From NCBI RefSeq assembly GCF_003583925.1, contig NZ_QYCN01000011.1:891-50990 (forward strand): DNA of 50,100 nt, in the 5' to 3' direction. Each line of letters begins with the position of its first letter. Within the stretch, counting starts at the first letter, position 1. Positions 24,561 through 32,184 of this stretch are shown piece by piece. The position numbers and the translations under genes are program-made. The notes under the pieces were generated by a model. The model had not been told where the DNA came from, ran no database searches, and saw only the letters and a list, made by a program, of their open reading frames with translations. The DNA comes from Hymenobacter rubripertinctus. GTDB taxonomy: Bacteria > Bacteroidota > Bacteroidia > Cytophagales > Hymenobacteraceae.

Positions 24561-25153
24561 GCGTGGGAAACGAAGTAAAATGCGGGGTAGGGGTGGCGGC
24601 AGGGCCGAAAGTGGGCGGCGTGCCAGCTGGCGGGGAATACCGGCGGGCCAGGCAAAGAAATTATTTTTGCAGCCGGCGCGACAAAGTTTCCGAAAATTTT
24701 ACTCTAGTTTTGCAACGAATTAGCGGTTTAAACGATTTAAACCGCGAAACACTCCCCGCCGGTGCCCGGCCCTGTCATGATTCGTCCCTCCTCCATTGCG
24801 CTTCTGCGACGACCTACGCTGGTCGTGCGAACCAGGCCAGCTTAGTAGCTGGCCCGCAATGCCCGCCCGCGTTCTTACCCTGCTAAGAACCGGCGAAAGG
24901 CCGCCCGAAGCGGCCCACTGAAGGAAGATTTTACGAACAACGAACTGACACGAGTGTAAGCCCTGGTACGCACAATTGGGAAATTGCGGAGCAGTCTGCT
25001 CCCGTCCGACGGCTGGCTTTGGCCCCGTCCTGCGCTTTCCCGTCCGTGTTTCCGGCACTGGCTCAACGCCGCCCCGGGTCGGAAAGGCCTTTTGCCTGCC
25101 GAGTGTTTGCCTTAGTCCGTTGTCGAAAAAGCCGGCAACTAACTTTCCCCGCC
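24561..25153. promoter_or_regulatory. Divergent control region of the arginine gene cluster
   Basis: This 593-base gap separates argB (-) from the GNAT gene (+). On the minus strand TTTG (24685-24682) is followed after 18 bases by a -7-like TAATTTCT (24663-24656). On the plus strand TAGTTTTG (24705-24712) matches TAnnTTTG. A second plus-strand candidate is TTG (25120-25122) with TAACTTTC (25140-25147), only 6 bases before the GNAT start. A 23-base palindrome lies at 24723-24745. The stretch 24746-25119 shows no gene and no strong hairpin; it may be a long leader. Confidence 0.5.
24723..24745. promoter_or_regulatory. Perfect palindrome, candidate operator for the arg genes
   Basis: GCGGTTTAAA-CGA-TTTAAACCGC is a perfect 10-3-10 inverted repeat. 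It begins 10 bases after the plus-strand TAGTTTTG box, so a bound dimer would cover the transcription start region. Binding by an arginine-responsive regulator is inference; no argR gene is in the window. Confidence 0.5.
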
Positions 25154-25723
25154 ATGTTTCTACGAGTCGCCGAAGCTGCCGATGCGCAGTACGCGGACAC
25201 CTTGTGCCAGTGGTATGCCGAATCGGCCCGTCAGCGGGGCGTCGGCATTGCCAAGCGCGATCCTAACTATCTGATTAAAAAGATGGAAAAGGGTGATTCC
25301 ATTATTGCGTTCCTGGATGGGGCGCTGGCCGGATTCTGCTACATCGAAACCTTTGAAGACGCTAAATTCGTCGTCAATTCGGGGCTGATCGTGAACACCG
25401 AGCTGCGCCAGGAGGGGCTGGGCCGCGCCATCAAGGAGCGCGTGTTCGGGCTGTCGCGCACCAAGTACCCGGCGGCCAAAATCTTCGGCATCACGACCAG
25501 CGCGGCCGTGATGAAAATCAACAGCGAGCTGGGCTACCGGCCCGTTACCTTCCCCGAACTCACCCAGAGTGAGGACTTCTGGAAGGGCTGCGCGAGCTGC
25601 AAAAACTACCCGATTCTCCAGGAGAACGAACGTAAAATGTGCCTCTGCACTGGCATGGTCTACGATAAGCTCCAAGACCGTTTCAGCCAGCAAAGCATTG
25701 AAATCCTGCGTCAGGAAGGGTAG
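25154..25723 (+). CDS. GNAT acyltransferase with C-terminal cysteine motif, candidate N-acylglutamate synthase
   Basis: The 189-residue GNAT protein has the acyl-CoA-binding loop RQEGLGRA (85-92) and the FGITTSAAVMKINSELGY segment typical of GNAT motif B. A C-terminal tail carries C146-x2-C149 and C163-x-C165 (CASC, then CLC), which looks like a metal site. It is directly upstream of argG-argC-argD, the place where several Bacteroidota keep a GNAT gene in the arginine cluster. I infer that it makes the first intermediate, N-acetyl- or N-succinylglutamate. The ATG at 25154 starts just before conserved sequence. A 46-bp inverted repeat separates it from argG. Confidence 0.72.
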   Translation: MFLRVAEAADAQYADTLCQWYAESARQRGVGIAKRDPNYLIKKMEKGDSIIAFLDGALAGFCYIETFEDAKFVVNSGLIVNTELRQEGLGRAIKERVFGLSRTKYPAAKIFGITTSAAVMKINSELGYRPVTFPELTQSEDFWKGCASCKNYPILQENERKMCLCTGMVYDKLQDRFSQQSIEILRQEG

Positions 25724-25741
25724 AAACATCGCGCCATCGAA

Positions 25742-25860
25742 AAAAGAACGTGTCATCCTGAGCGGAGCGAAGGATCCTTTCACGTTTCAACGGTATCGTA
25801 ACAACAGCTTGGCCAAACGTGAAAGGATCCTTCGCTCCGCTCAGGATGACACGTTCTTTT
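25742..25860. repeat. 46-bp perfect inverted repeat inside the arginine cluster
   Basis: The arms at 25742-25787 and 25815-25860 are exact complements around 27 bases and include GTCATCCTGAGCGGAGCGAA. It lies between the GNAT stop and argG and would form a very stable RNA hairpin ending in TTTT, so it may terminate or set relative expression of argG-argC. Confidence 0.85.
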
Positions 25861-25896
25861 AGCGCCATTTCTTACAGCCTCACTTCTCCCCAACAC

Positions 25897-27090
25897 ATGT
25901 CTAAAAAGAAGGTAGTTTTAGCGTATAGCGGCGGTCTGGATACCTCGTTCTGCGCGGTGTACCTGACCCGCGAACTGGGTCTGGAGGTGCACACGGTTAT
26001 CGTCAACTCCGGCGGATTTTCCAAAGCAGAGCTAGCCGCCATTGAGGCTCGGGCCTACGAGCTGGGCTCCTCGAAGCATGAGGTGATTGATGTAACCCAG
26101 CGCTTCTATACCGACTGCCTGCGCTACCTGATTTTCGGCAACATCCTCAAAAACGACACTTACCCGCTGAGCGTGAGTGCTGAGCGCATGTTCCAGAGCC
26201 TGGCGCTGGCCGAATACGCCCGTGAGCACCAGGCCGACTTCATCGCCCACGGCAGCACCGGGGCCGGCAACGACCAGGTGCGCTTCGATGTGGCCTTCTC
26301 AGTGATTGCGCCCAATACCGAAATCATCACGCCCATCCGCGACCTGAAACTGTCGCGGCAGGCCGAAATCGACTTCCTCAACCAGCACGGCTTCGAAATG
26401 AGCTGGGAGAAGGCCAAATACTCCATTAACAAGGGCATCTGGGGCACTAGTGTGGGCGGCGTCGAAACGCTGACCTCGCACCAGGCTTTGCCCGAATCGG
26501 CCTACCCGACCCAGCTCAGCGCCACGGAGCCTACCCAGGTAAAAATCACCTTCGAAAAAGGTGAGCCGGTAGCCCTGAACGGCGAAACCATGGACCCGGT
26601 GGCCCTGATTCAGGCCCTCAACGAGCTGGCCGGCACCTACGCCATCGGCCGCGACACCCACGTGGGCGACACGATTCTGGGCATCAAGGGCCGCGTGGGT
26701 TTCGAAGCCCCGGCTCCGCTGCTACTGCTTAAAGCCCATCACCTGCTGGAAAAGCATACCTCCAGCCGCTGGCAGCTGCTGCACAAGGACTACGTGGCCA
26801 ACTGGTACGGCACGCTGCTGCACGAGGCCCAGTACCTCGACCCGGTGATGCGCGACTTTGAGGCCTTCCTCACCTCGTCGCAGGAGCGGGTGTCGGGCAC
26901 GGTGTTCGTGGCGTTACTGCCCTACCGGTTTGAGTTGCAGGGCGTAGAGTCGAAGTTCGACATGATGCAGTCGAAAGTGGCCACCTACGGCGAAGAAAAC
27001 AACGCCTGGGACGGCCGCGACGCCCAGGGCTTCATCAAGATTTTCAGCAACCAGCTGAAGATTCATGCTTCTTTCAACGATGAAAATTAA
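25897..27090 (+). CDS. argG: Argininosuccinate synthase
   Basis: The 397-residue enzyme joins citrulline and aspartate using ATP. The N-terminal PP-loop is VVLAYSGGLDTSFC. Further signatures are HGSTGAGNDQVRFD and SINKGIWGTSVGGVE. Length is normal. I use the ATG at 25897, just before the PP-loop strand; an open frame upstream runs through the inverted repeat and is not credible. The stop overlaps the start of argC by 11 bases (ATGAAAATTAA), a sign of coupling. Confidence 0.95.
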   Translation: MSKKKVVLAYSGGLDTSFCAVYLTRELGLEVHTVIVNSGGFSKAELAAIEARAYELGSSKHEVIDVTQRFYTDCLRYLIFGNILKNDTYPLSVSAERMFQSLALAEYAREHQADFIAHGSTGAGNDQVRFDVAFSVIAPNTEIITPIRDLKLSRQAEIDFLNQHGFEMSWEKAKYSINKGIWGTSVGGVETLTSHQALPESAYPTQLSATEPTQVKITFEKGEPVALNGETMDPVALIQALNELAGTYAIGRDTHVGDTILGIKGRVGFEAPAPLLLLKAHHLLEKHTSSRWQLLHKDYVANWYGTLLHEAQYLDPVMRDFEAFLTSSQERVSGTVFVALLPYRFELQGVESKFDMMQSKVATYGEENNAWDGRDAQGFIKIFSNQLKIHASFNDEN

Positions 27091-28060
27091 GGCTGGCATC
27101 GTAGGCGGGGCCGGCTATACGGCCGGCGAGCTGCTGCGCATTCTGCTGCACCACGAGTTCGTAGAGCTGGGCGGCATCGTGAGCTCCTCGAACGCGGGCA
27201 ACCCGGTGCACCAGGTACACGATGACCTGGTGGGCGAAACCGACCTGGTTTTTTCCTCCGAGTTGGCCGGCGACGAGGACGTGGTGTTTCTGTGCCTGGG
27301 CCACGGCAATTCCAAAGCGTGGCTGCTCAAAAATACGCTACCCGAAACCACGCACGTCATCGACCTGAGCAACGATTTCCGCCTCATGGCCGATGCCGAG
27401 TTCGGAGGCCGTGAGTTCGTATACGGCCTGCCGGAGCTGAACCGCAGCCGCATCCAGCAGGCCCAGAGCATTGCCAATCCGGGCTGCTTCGCCACGGCCA
27501 TTCAGCTGGCGCTGCTGCCGCTGGCCCAGGCCGGCCGCCTCACCGACGACATCCACGTGTCGGCCATCACCGGCTCGACCGGTGCGGGCCAGGGCCTGTC
27601 GGAAACGGTGCATTTCTCGTGGCGCACTAATAACGTGTCCATCTACAAGCCCTTTACGCACCAGCACCTCGGCGAAATAGGGGAGAGCCTGGCGCAGCTG
27701 CAGCCGCAGTCCGGGGCGGAAATCTACTTCATCCCCTACCGCGGCAATTTCGCACGGGGCATTTTCGCCAGCGTCTACACGCCCTCGGATTTGACGCAGG
27801 ACGAGGCGCGGGAGTTGTACCGGAATTTCTACGCCGACGCGCCATTCACCATGGTTTCAAACCAGGAAATTCATTTGAAGCAGGTGGTGAATACCAACAA
27901 ATGCCTGCTGCACGTGCAGAAACAGGGTAAGCAATTATTAATTACCTCAGTAATTGATAATCTGGTAAAAGGCGCATCGGGCCAAGCGGTGCAGAATATG
28001 AACCTGCTATTTGGCCTGCCGGAGACGACGGGGCTGCTTTTTAAAGCTGTTAGCTTTTAG
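27080..28060 (+). CDS. argC: N-acyl-gamma-glutamyl-phosphate reductase
   Basis: The 326-residue NADP-dependent reductase has the Rossmann start AGIVGGAGYTAGELLR and the catalytic C136 in IANPGCFATA. It converts N-acylglutamyl phosphate to the semialdehyde. The start at 27080 lies inside the end of argG. The last residues (KAVSF) and the stop codon are encoded by an AGCTNNN heptad array, so the C-terminus has been reshaped by a repeat. Confidence 0.94.
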   Translation: MKIKAGIVGGAGYTAGELLRILLHHEFVELGGIVSSSNAGNPVHQVHDDLVGETDLVFSSELAGDEDVVFLCLGHGNSKAWLLKNTLPETTHVIDLSNDFRLMADAEFGGREFVYGLPELNRSRIQQAQSIANPGCFATAIQLALLPLAQAGRLTDDIHVSAITGSTGAGQGLSETVHFSWRTNNVSIYKPFTHQHLGEIGESLAQLQPQSGAEIYFIPYRGNFARGIFASVYTPSDLTQDEARELYRNFYADAPFTMVSNQEIHLKQVVNTNKCLLHVQKQGKQLLITSVIDNLVKGASGQAVQNMNLLFGLPETTGLLFKAVSF

Positions 28061-28137
28061 CTGTCAGCTCTGTTCTGACATTCATTCACTTGGTCTTCCT
28101 CAAGAAGCTAACAGCCATCAGCTAAAAGCTAACAGCT
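28045..28137. repeat. Inverted pair of AGCTNNN arrays between argC and argD
   Basis: AGCT units at 28045, 28052, 28059 and 28066 face units at 28106, 28120, 28127 and 28134 (AGCC at 28113). CAGCTAAAAGCTAACAGCT is shared in inverted form by both sides. The left array supplies the last codons of argC; the right ends eight bases before argD. Confidence 0.8.
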
Positions 28138-28145
28138 CAAAAAAA

Positions 28146-29270
28146 ATGGACCTCTTCAACGTTTATCCCCTCGTCAACATCACGCCCGTGCGCGCGCTTG
28201 GCGCGAAGCTGTGGGACGACCAGGGCCAGGAATACCTGGATTTCTACGGCGGCCACGCCGTGATTTCCATCGGCCACAGCCACCCGCACTACGTGCAGCG
28301 CCTCACGGAGCAGCTGCAAAACATCGGCTTCTACTCCAACTCGGTACAGATTCCGATTCAGCGCGAGCTGGCCGAGAAGCTGGGCCGCGTGTCGGGCTAC
28401 GAGGATTACGCGCTGTTTCTGTGCAACTCGGGGGCCGAGGCCAACGAGAATGCGCTGAAGCTGGCTTCGTTTCATACCGGCAAAAAGCGGGTGGTGGCGT
28501 TCAAAGGTGCATTTCACGGTCGCACCAGCGGCACGGTAGCGGCTACCGACAACCCGAAAATTGTGGCTCCCTTCAACGCGGGCCACGCCGTGAGCTTCGT
28601 GGAGTACGACTTGGACGCGGTGCTGGCCGTGCTGCACGGCGGCGACGTGTGCGCGGTTATCGTGGAGCCGATTCAGGGCGTGGGTGGTATCATCAGGCCT
28701 TCCGATGAGTTTCTGCAGCACCTAGCGCTGCTCTGCTGGGCCAACGACGTGCTGCTGATTGCCGATGAGGTGCAGAGCGGCTACGGACGTAGCGGCAAGT
28801 TTTTCGCCCACCAGCACGCCGGCATCCGGCCCGATATTATTTCCGTGGCCAAGGGCATGGGCAACGGCTTTCCCATCGGCGGCATCCTGATTGCGCCCCA
28901 TCTGCAAGCCTCCTATGGCCTGCTAGGCACCACTTTCGGCGGCAACCACTTAGCCTGCGCCGCCGCCTTGGCCGTGCTCGAAGTCATCGAAGATGAAAAC
29001 CTGCTGGCCCACGCCACCGAAATGGGCGACTACCTGCGCACGGAGCTGCTGGCCCACGCCGGCGCCGTCGAGATCCGGGGCCGGGGCCTGATGGTGGGCA
29101 TCAAATACAACTTCCCCATCAAGGAAATCCGCGACAAGCTGCTCACCGAGCACCACATTTTCGTGGGCAACGCCTCCGACCCCACGGTGCTCCGGCTGCT
29201 GCCGCCGTTGAACATCACGCGGGCGGAGGTTGACCGGTTTTTGGGGGCGCTGGTTGCGCTTACGGCCTGA
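28146..29270 (+). CDS. argD: N-acylornithine aminotransferase
   Basis: The 374-residue class III PLP aminotransferase has FLCNSGAEANENALKLA, GAFHGRT, ADEVQSGYGRSG and the PLP lysine K236 in SVAKGMGNGFPIGG. It transfers an amino group from glutamate to N-acylglutamate semialdehyde. It is the fourth of the rightward arg genes; the start at 28146 follows an A-rich stretch that may serve as a weak ribosome entry site. It may also act in other aminotransferase steps such as lysine synthesis, as is known for the family. Confidence 0.92.
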   Translation: MDLFNVYPLVNITPVRALGAKLWDDQGQEYLDFYGGHAVISIGHSHPHYVQRLTEQLQNIGFYSNSVQIPIQRELAEKLGRVSGYEDYALFLCNSGAEANENALKLASFHTGKKRVVAFKGAFHGRTSGTVAATDNPKIVAPFNAGHAVSFVEYDLDAVLAVLHGGDVCAVIVEPIQGVGGIIRPSDEFLQHLALLCWANDVLLIADEVQSGYGRSGKFFAHQHAGIRPDIISVAKGMGNGFPIGGILIAPHLQASYGLLGTTFGGNHLACAAALAVLEVIEDENLLAHATEMGDYLRTELLAHAGAVEIRGRGLMVGIKYNFPIKEIRDKLLTEHHIFVGNASDPTVLRLLPPLNITRAEVDRFLGALVALTA

Positions 29271-29406
29271 CGTTGCGCCTCACCCCTAGCCCCTCTCCGA
29301 AAAGGAGAGGGGGACTAGCTTCTAGTTTTTAGCCGTAGTTTTTCACACCTGTACCGCCGTGGCTCCCCTCTCCTTTTCGGAGAGGGGCCGGGGGTGAGGC
29401 GCAACG
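29271..29406. repeat. Inverted GCCTCACCCC/CCTCTCC repeat upstream of the DUF559 gene
   Basis: The left arm (29271-29312) starts with CGTTGCGCCTCACCCC and includes CCTCTCCGAAAAGGAGAGG. The right arm (29363-29406) is its imperfect inverse and ends GGGGTGAGGCGCAACG. A third copy in the right-arm orientation is at 29847-29893. The left arm starts right after the argD stop codon. Confidence 0.85.
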
Positions 29407-29416
29407 CCACAACGAT

Positions 29417-29818
29417 ATGGAACCCGCCGCCGAATCCTACCTGCCTCAAGACCACATCTTCACCGCCGACCAAAAGCAGTACGCCCGGCTAGACCTGAAA
29501 GAACGCGCCCGAGGCATGCGCAAAGAGCCCACCCCCGCCGAAGCAAAATTGTGGCAACTCCTACGCGGCAACCAATTCGGCGTGAAATTCCGCCGCCAGC
29601 ACAGCATCGACCGTTACATCGCCGATTTCGTCTGTCTCACCCACAAACTAATCGTAGAACTAGACGGAGCCGGCCACCTCGAACCCAACCAAGCCGACTA
29701 CGACAACGGCCGCACCGCCTACCTCACCGAACTAGGCTACCGCATCCTCCGCTTCTCCAACGAGCAAGCCCTCAATCTCCCCCGCCGCGTCCTAGCCACC
29801 ATCAAAGCCAACCTCTAA
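29417..29818 (+). CDS. DUF559-family (Vsr/restriction-endonuclease-like) protein
   Basis: The 133-residue protein has the DUF559 pattern: RARGMRKEPTPAEAKLWQLL, KFRRQHSID (RRQH 59-62), YIADFVC (D70), VELDGAGH (E81, D83, H87), then AYLTELGYRILRFSNE. The fold is that of Vsr-like endonucleases, and D70 and E81 are the likely metal ligands. Nuclease activity is inferred. Codon use stands out: about a third of leucines use CTA and only two use CTG, although CTG dominates in the neighbours, which suggests later acquisition. It starts 11 bases after one repeat (29271-29406) and ends 29 bases before another (29847-29893), splitting argD from carA. Confidence 0.88.
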   Translation: MEPAAESYLPQDHIFTADQKQYARLDLKERARGMRKEPTPAEAKLWQLLRGNQFGVKFRRQHSIDRYIADFVCLTHKLIVELDGAGHLEPNQADYDNGRTAYLTELGYRILRFSNEQALNLPRRVLATIKANL

Positions 29819-29846
29819 CCCCCAAACCCCACCCCAATAGAATACT

Positions 29847-29893
29847 CCCCCCTCTCCTTTTCGGAGAGGGGGCCGGGGGGTGAGGCGCAACGT
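29847..29893. repeat. Third copy of the CCTCTCC element, abutting carA
   Basis: This copy repeats the right arm of 29271-29406 in the same orientation, again ending GGTGAGGCGCAACG. It contains a CCCTCTCC-TTTT-GGAGAGGG hairpin. It ends only 7 bases before the carA ATG, so it must overlap the carA leader. Confidence 0.85.
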
Positions 29894-29900
29894 CCGCACC

Positions 29901-30977
29901 ATGCCACAAGTAACCCTAACCCTCTCCGACGGCACCGAAATCCAGGGCGAATCCTTCGGGGCCTTCACCTCCGCCGCCGGCGAAGTCGTGTTCAGCACGG
30001 CCATGACCGGCTACCCCGAAAACCTCACCGACCCGTCCTTCGCCGGCCAGATTCTGGTGCTTACCACCCCCATGGTGGGCAACTATGGCGTGCCCGGCGA
30101 AGAGCTGTACGAGTCGATTTCGACCATTTTCGAGTCCGACAAAATCCACATTGCCGGGCTCGTGGTGAACTACTACTCCGAGGAGCACAGCCACTGGAAC
30201 GCCGCCAAAAGCCTCGGCGACTGGCTGAAGGAGTACAATATCCCCGGCATCTGCGGCGTCGATACCCGGATGCTCACCAAGAAGCTGCGCGAGAAGGGCG
30301 CCATGCTAGGCAAAATCGTGGCCGACACCGACGTGCCCTTCCACGACCCCAACCTCGACAACCTGGTGGCACAGGTGAGCCAGCCCGGCGTGGAACACTT
30401 CGGCAGTGGCCAGCACAAAATCGTGCTCGTGGACTGCGGCACCAAAACCAACATCATCCGCTGCTTCCTGGAGCGCGACGTGGAGCTGATTCGCGTGCCT
30501 TGGGACTACGATTTCACGACCCTCGACTACGACGGCCTGTTCCTGAGCAACGGACCCGGCGACCCCAAAATGTGCGAGGCCACCATCCGGCACCTGCAAA
30601 AGGCCCTGGCTCAGGACAAGCCCATTTTCGGCATCTGCCTGGGCAGCCAGCTCATGGGCCTGGCGGCGGGCGGCGACACCTTCAAGCTCAAATACGGCCA
30701 CCGCAGCCACAACCAGCCCGTGAAGCTCACCGGCACCCAGCGCTGCTACATCACCAGCCAGAACCACGGTTTCGCGGTGGACACCGCCACGCTCCCCACC
30801 GAGTGGCAAATGCTGTTCGAGAACCTGAACGACGGCACCTGCGAAGGCATCAGGCACACGTCCAAGCCGTTCTTCTCCACCCAGTTTCACCCCGAAGCCG
30901 CCGGCGGGCCACAGGATACGGAGTTTCTATTTGATGACTTTTTGAAAGCGGTGGTGGCGTATAAGGCAAACCATTAA
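29901..30977 (+). CDS. carA: Carbamoyl-phosphate synthase small subunit
   Basis: The 358-residue glutaminase subunit releases ammonia from glutamine for CarB. The N-terminal CPSase domain includes GEVVFSTAMTGYPE and LTDPSFAGQI. The class I amidotransferase domain has the nucleophile C246 in FGICLGSQ and the H330/E332 pair in STQFHPEA. I use the ATG at 29901; a GTG at 29880 in the repeat is less likely. carB is separated by 1.2 kb of AT-rich orphan genes, whereas carAB are usually adjacent. Confidence 0.95.
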   Translation: MPQVTLTLSDGTEIQGESFGAFTSAAGEVVFSTAMTGYPENLTDPSFAGQILVLTTPMVGNYGVPGEELYESISTIFESDKIHIAGLVVNYYSEEHSHWNAAKSLGDWLKEYNIPGICGVDTRMLTKKLREKGAMLGKIVADTDVPFHDPNLDNLVAQVSQPGVEHFGSGQHKIVLVDCGTKTNIIRCFLERDVELIRVPWDYDFTTLDYDGLFLSNGPGDPKMCEATIRHLQKALAQDKPIFGICLGSQLMGLAAGGDTFKLKYGHRSHNQPVKLTGTQRCYITSQNHGFAVDTATLPTEWQMLFENLNDGTCEGIRHTSKPFFSTQFHPEAAGGPQDTEFLFDDFLKAVVAYKANH

Positions 30978-31091
30978 TGCCAGCTACATTTGCACCTGTT
31001 CGTGAAGTCTGTCAAACAAAATTGTCATTCCGGCTAGCCCGTCTACTGTATGCTGGCTAGAACAACCATCTATTCTAATACTCACAAGCCC

Positions 31092-31538
31092 ATGAGCGCA
31101 TTCTTTTACCGTATTGGATTAGACGGGTACGTATATCCTGGAAATGAGAGAATACCTATTAAAACCTTGTACTTTATAGAAACCGCACTTATCCCAGAGA
31201 AAACTACTCCCAATGGCTGGCAGTATTACACATCTTTTGTGCAAAATAATGACAGGCAACGAGTGGCAGACAACGTTTTGGATTGGAACGGAATTCGTTG
31301 TCGCATTGAAGAGCGTGACGGTTGGGCATCAGACACGGAGAAGTCAGAGTTTGGTGTGGACGGAATTGTACTTAGAGCTTTTATTTCCGATTCAAAAGGC
31401 ATAGAGAAAAAATTTCTATTTGAAAATAATTCTCATGATGGTCAAGCTTGGATGTTGCTAATGGCATACATCAGAGATTTATTCTTGGCTAAAAATCACA
31501 AAACTGTTGCATTAATGCGAAATTTGCGCTTGAAATAA
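31092..31538 (+). CDS. AT-rich orphan gene, first of a pair between carA and carB
   Basis: The 148-residue protein is predicted soluble, has no signal peptide and belongs to no family I recognise. It opens MSAFFYRIGLDGYVYPG and has aromatic beta-like segments (NGWQYYTSFVQN) and a C-terminal helix MLLMAYIRDLFLAK. Base composition is clearly AT-richer than the flanking car genes, a sign of acquisition. The ATG at 31092 is chosen; an upstream in-frame one at 31050 is possible. It is followed after 17 bases by the second orphan, so the two are probably co-transcribed. Confidence 0.6.
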   Translation: MSAFFYRIGLDGYVYPGNERIPIKTLYFIETALIPEKTTPNGWQYYTSFVQNNDRQRVADNVLDWNGIRCRIEERDGWASDTEKSEFGVDGIVLRAFISDSKGIEKKFLFENNSHDGQAWMLLMAYIRDLFLAKNHKTVALMRNLRLK

Positions 31539-31555
31539 CTTTTTCACACATTCAG

Positions 31556-32053
31556 ATGTCAGACATACTAGACTTGTCAAAGTCCGTTGAGCAACTCATA
31601 CGAGGCAACGACTCCGATGCCCCACAATTTGTTGACATTTTCATTGATGCTATCAATGGAAATGCGAATGAGGTCAGAGCATTACCTGACCCTGGTCGGA
31701 TTGGTGTTACGCTTTACATGGCCGTTTCAAAAGGCTTGGTAAAAGACCCCGATGTCAGATTCACCATACTGGTCTTGGTTTTTTGGAGCCTTTGGAAATC
31801 GAGAAGACATAATCCAGATAATTATGAGGTACGCGTTTCGTTAAACGCATTATTGTTTGCTCATTCAAGCATGATTGAAGCCTTTTACGCCAAAGGTCAA
31901 GAATCACTTGCGCTTGACGATTCGACAAAGGCAGAAAAGCGCCAGATTTTACATGCGTTACTTGAAGAAAGCGTATTGGATGAATCACCTGACTACAATT
32001 CGTATGGTGACGTAGCATTTTCTTATTTGGACCCGCGCATATTACGGGCATAA
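31556..32053 (+). CDS. AT-rich orphan gene, second of the pair between carA and carB
   Basis: The 165-residue protein is predicted soluble and mainly helical (ILDLSKSVEQLIRG, VRFTILVLVFWSLWKS, NALLFAHSSMIEAF). No family is recognised. Its low GC matches the gene before it, from which it is 17 bases away, and a 23-bp inverted repeat follows it after 18 bases. A two-gene cargo such as toxin/immunity or antitoxin pairs would fit the layout, but there is no motif evidence. Confidence 0.6.
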   Translation: MSDILDLSKSVEQLIRGNDSDAPQFVDIFIDAINGNANEVRALPDPGRIGVTLYMAVSKGLVKDPDVRFTILVLVFWSLWKSRRHNPDNYEVRVSLNALLFAHSSMIEAFYAKGQESLALDDSTKAEKRQILHALLEESVLDESPDYNSYGDVAFSYLDPRILRA

Positions 32054-32071
32054 TTCTGATTGAAAATTTAA

Positions 32072-32126
32072 TTCGCCTCATACTTTATGCTTATTCTAAT
32101 TAGATAAGCATAAAGTATGAGGCGAA
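32072..32126. terminator. 23-bp perfect AT-rich inverted repeat before carB
   Basis: TTCGCCTCATACTTTATGCT (start of the arm at 32072-32094) has its exact complement at 32104-32126 around a 9-base loop. It probably ends the orphan pair; it may also mark the right end of the inserted segment. carB starts 58 bases later. Confidence 0.75.
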
Positions 32127-32184
32127 CTATTAATGTGCGTTTTTTTTAATCAATTCCTTTTGAAAGAAGGGCCAAAAGCAATCA

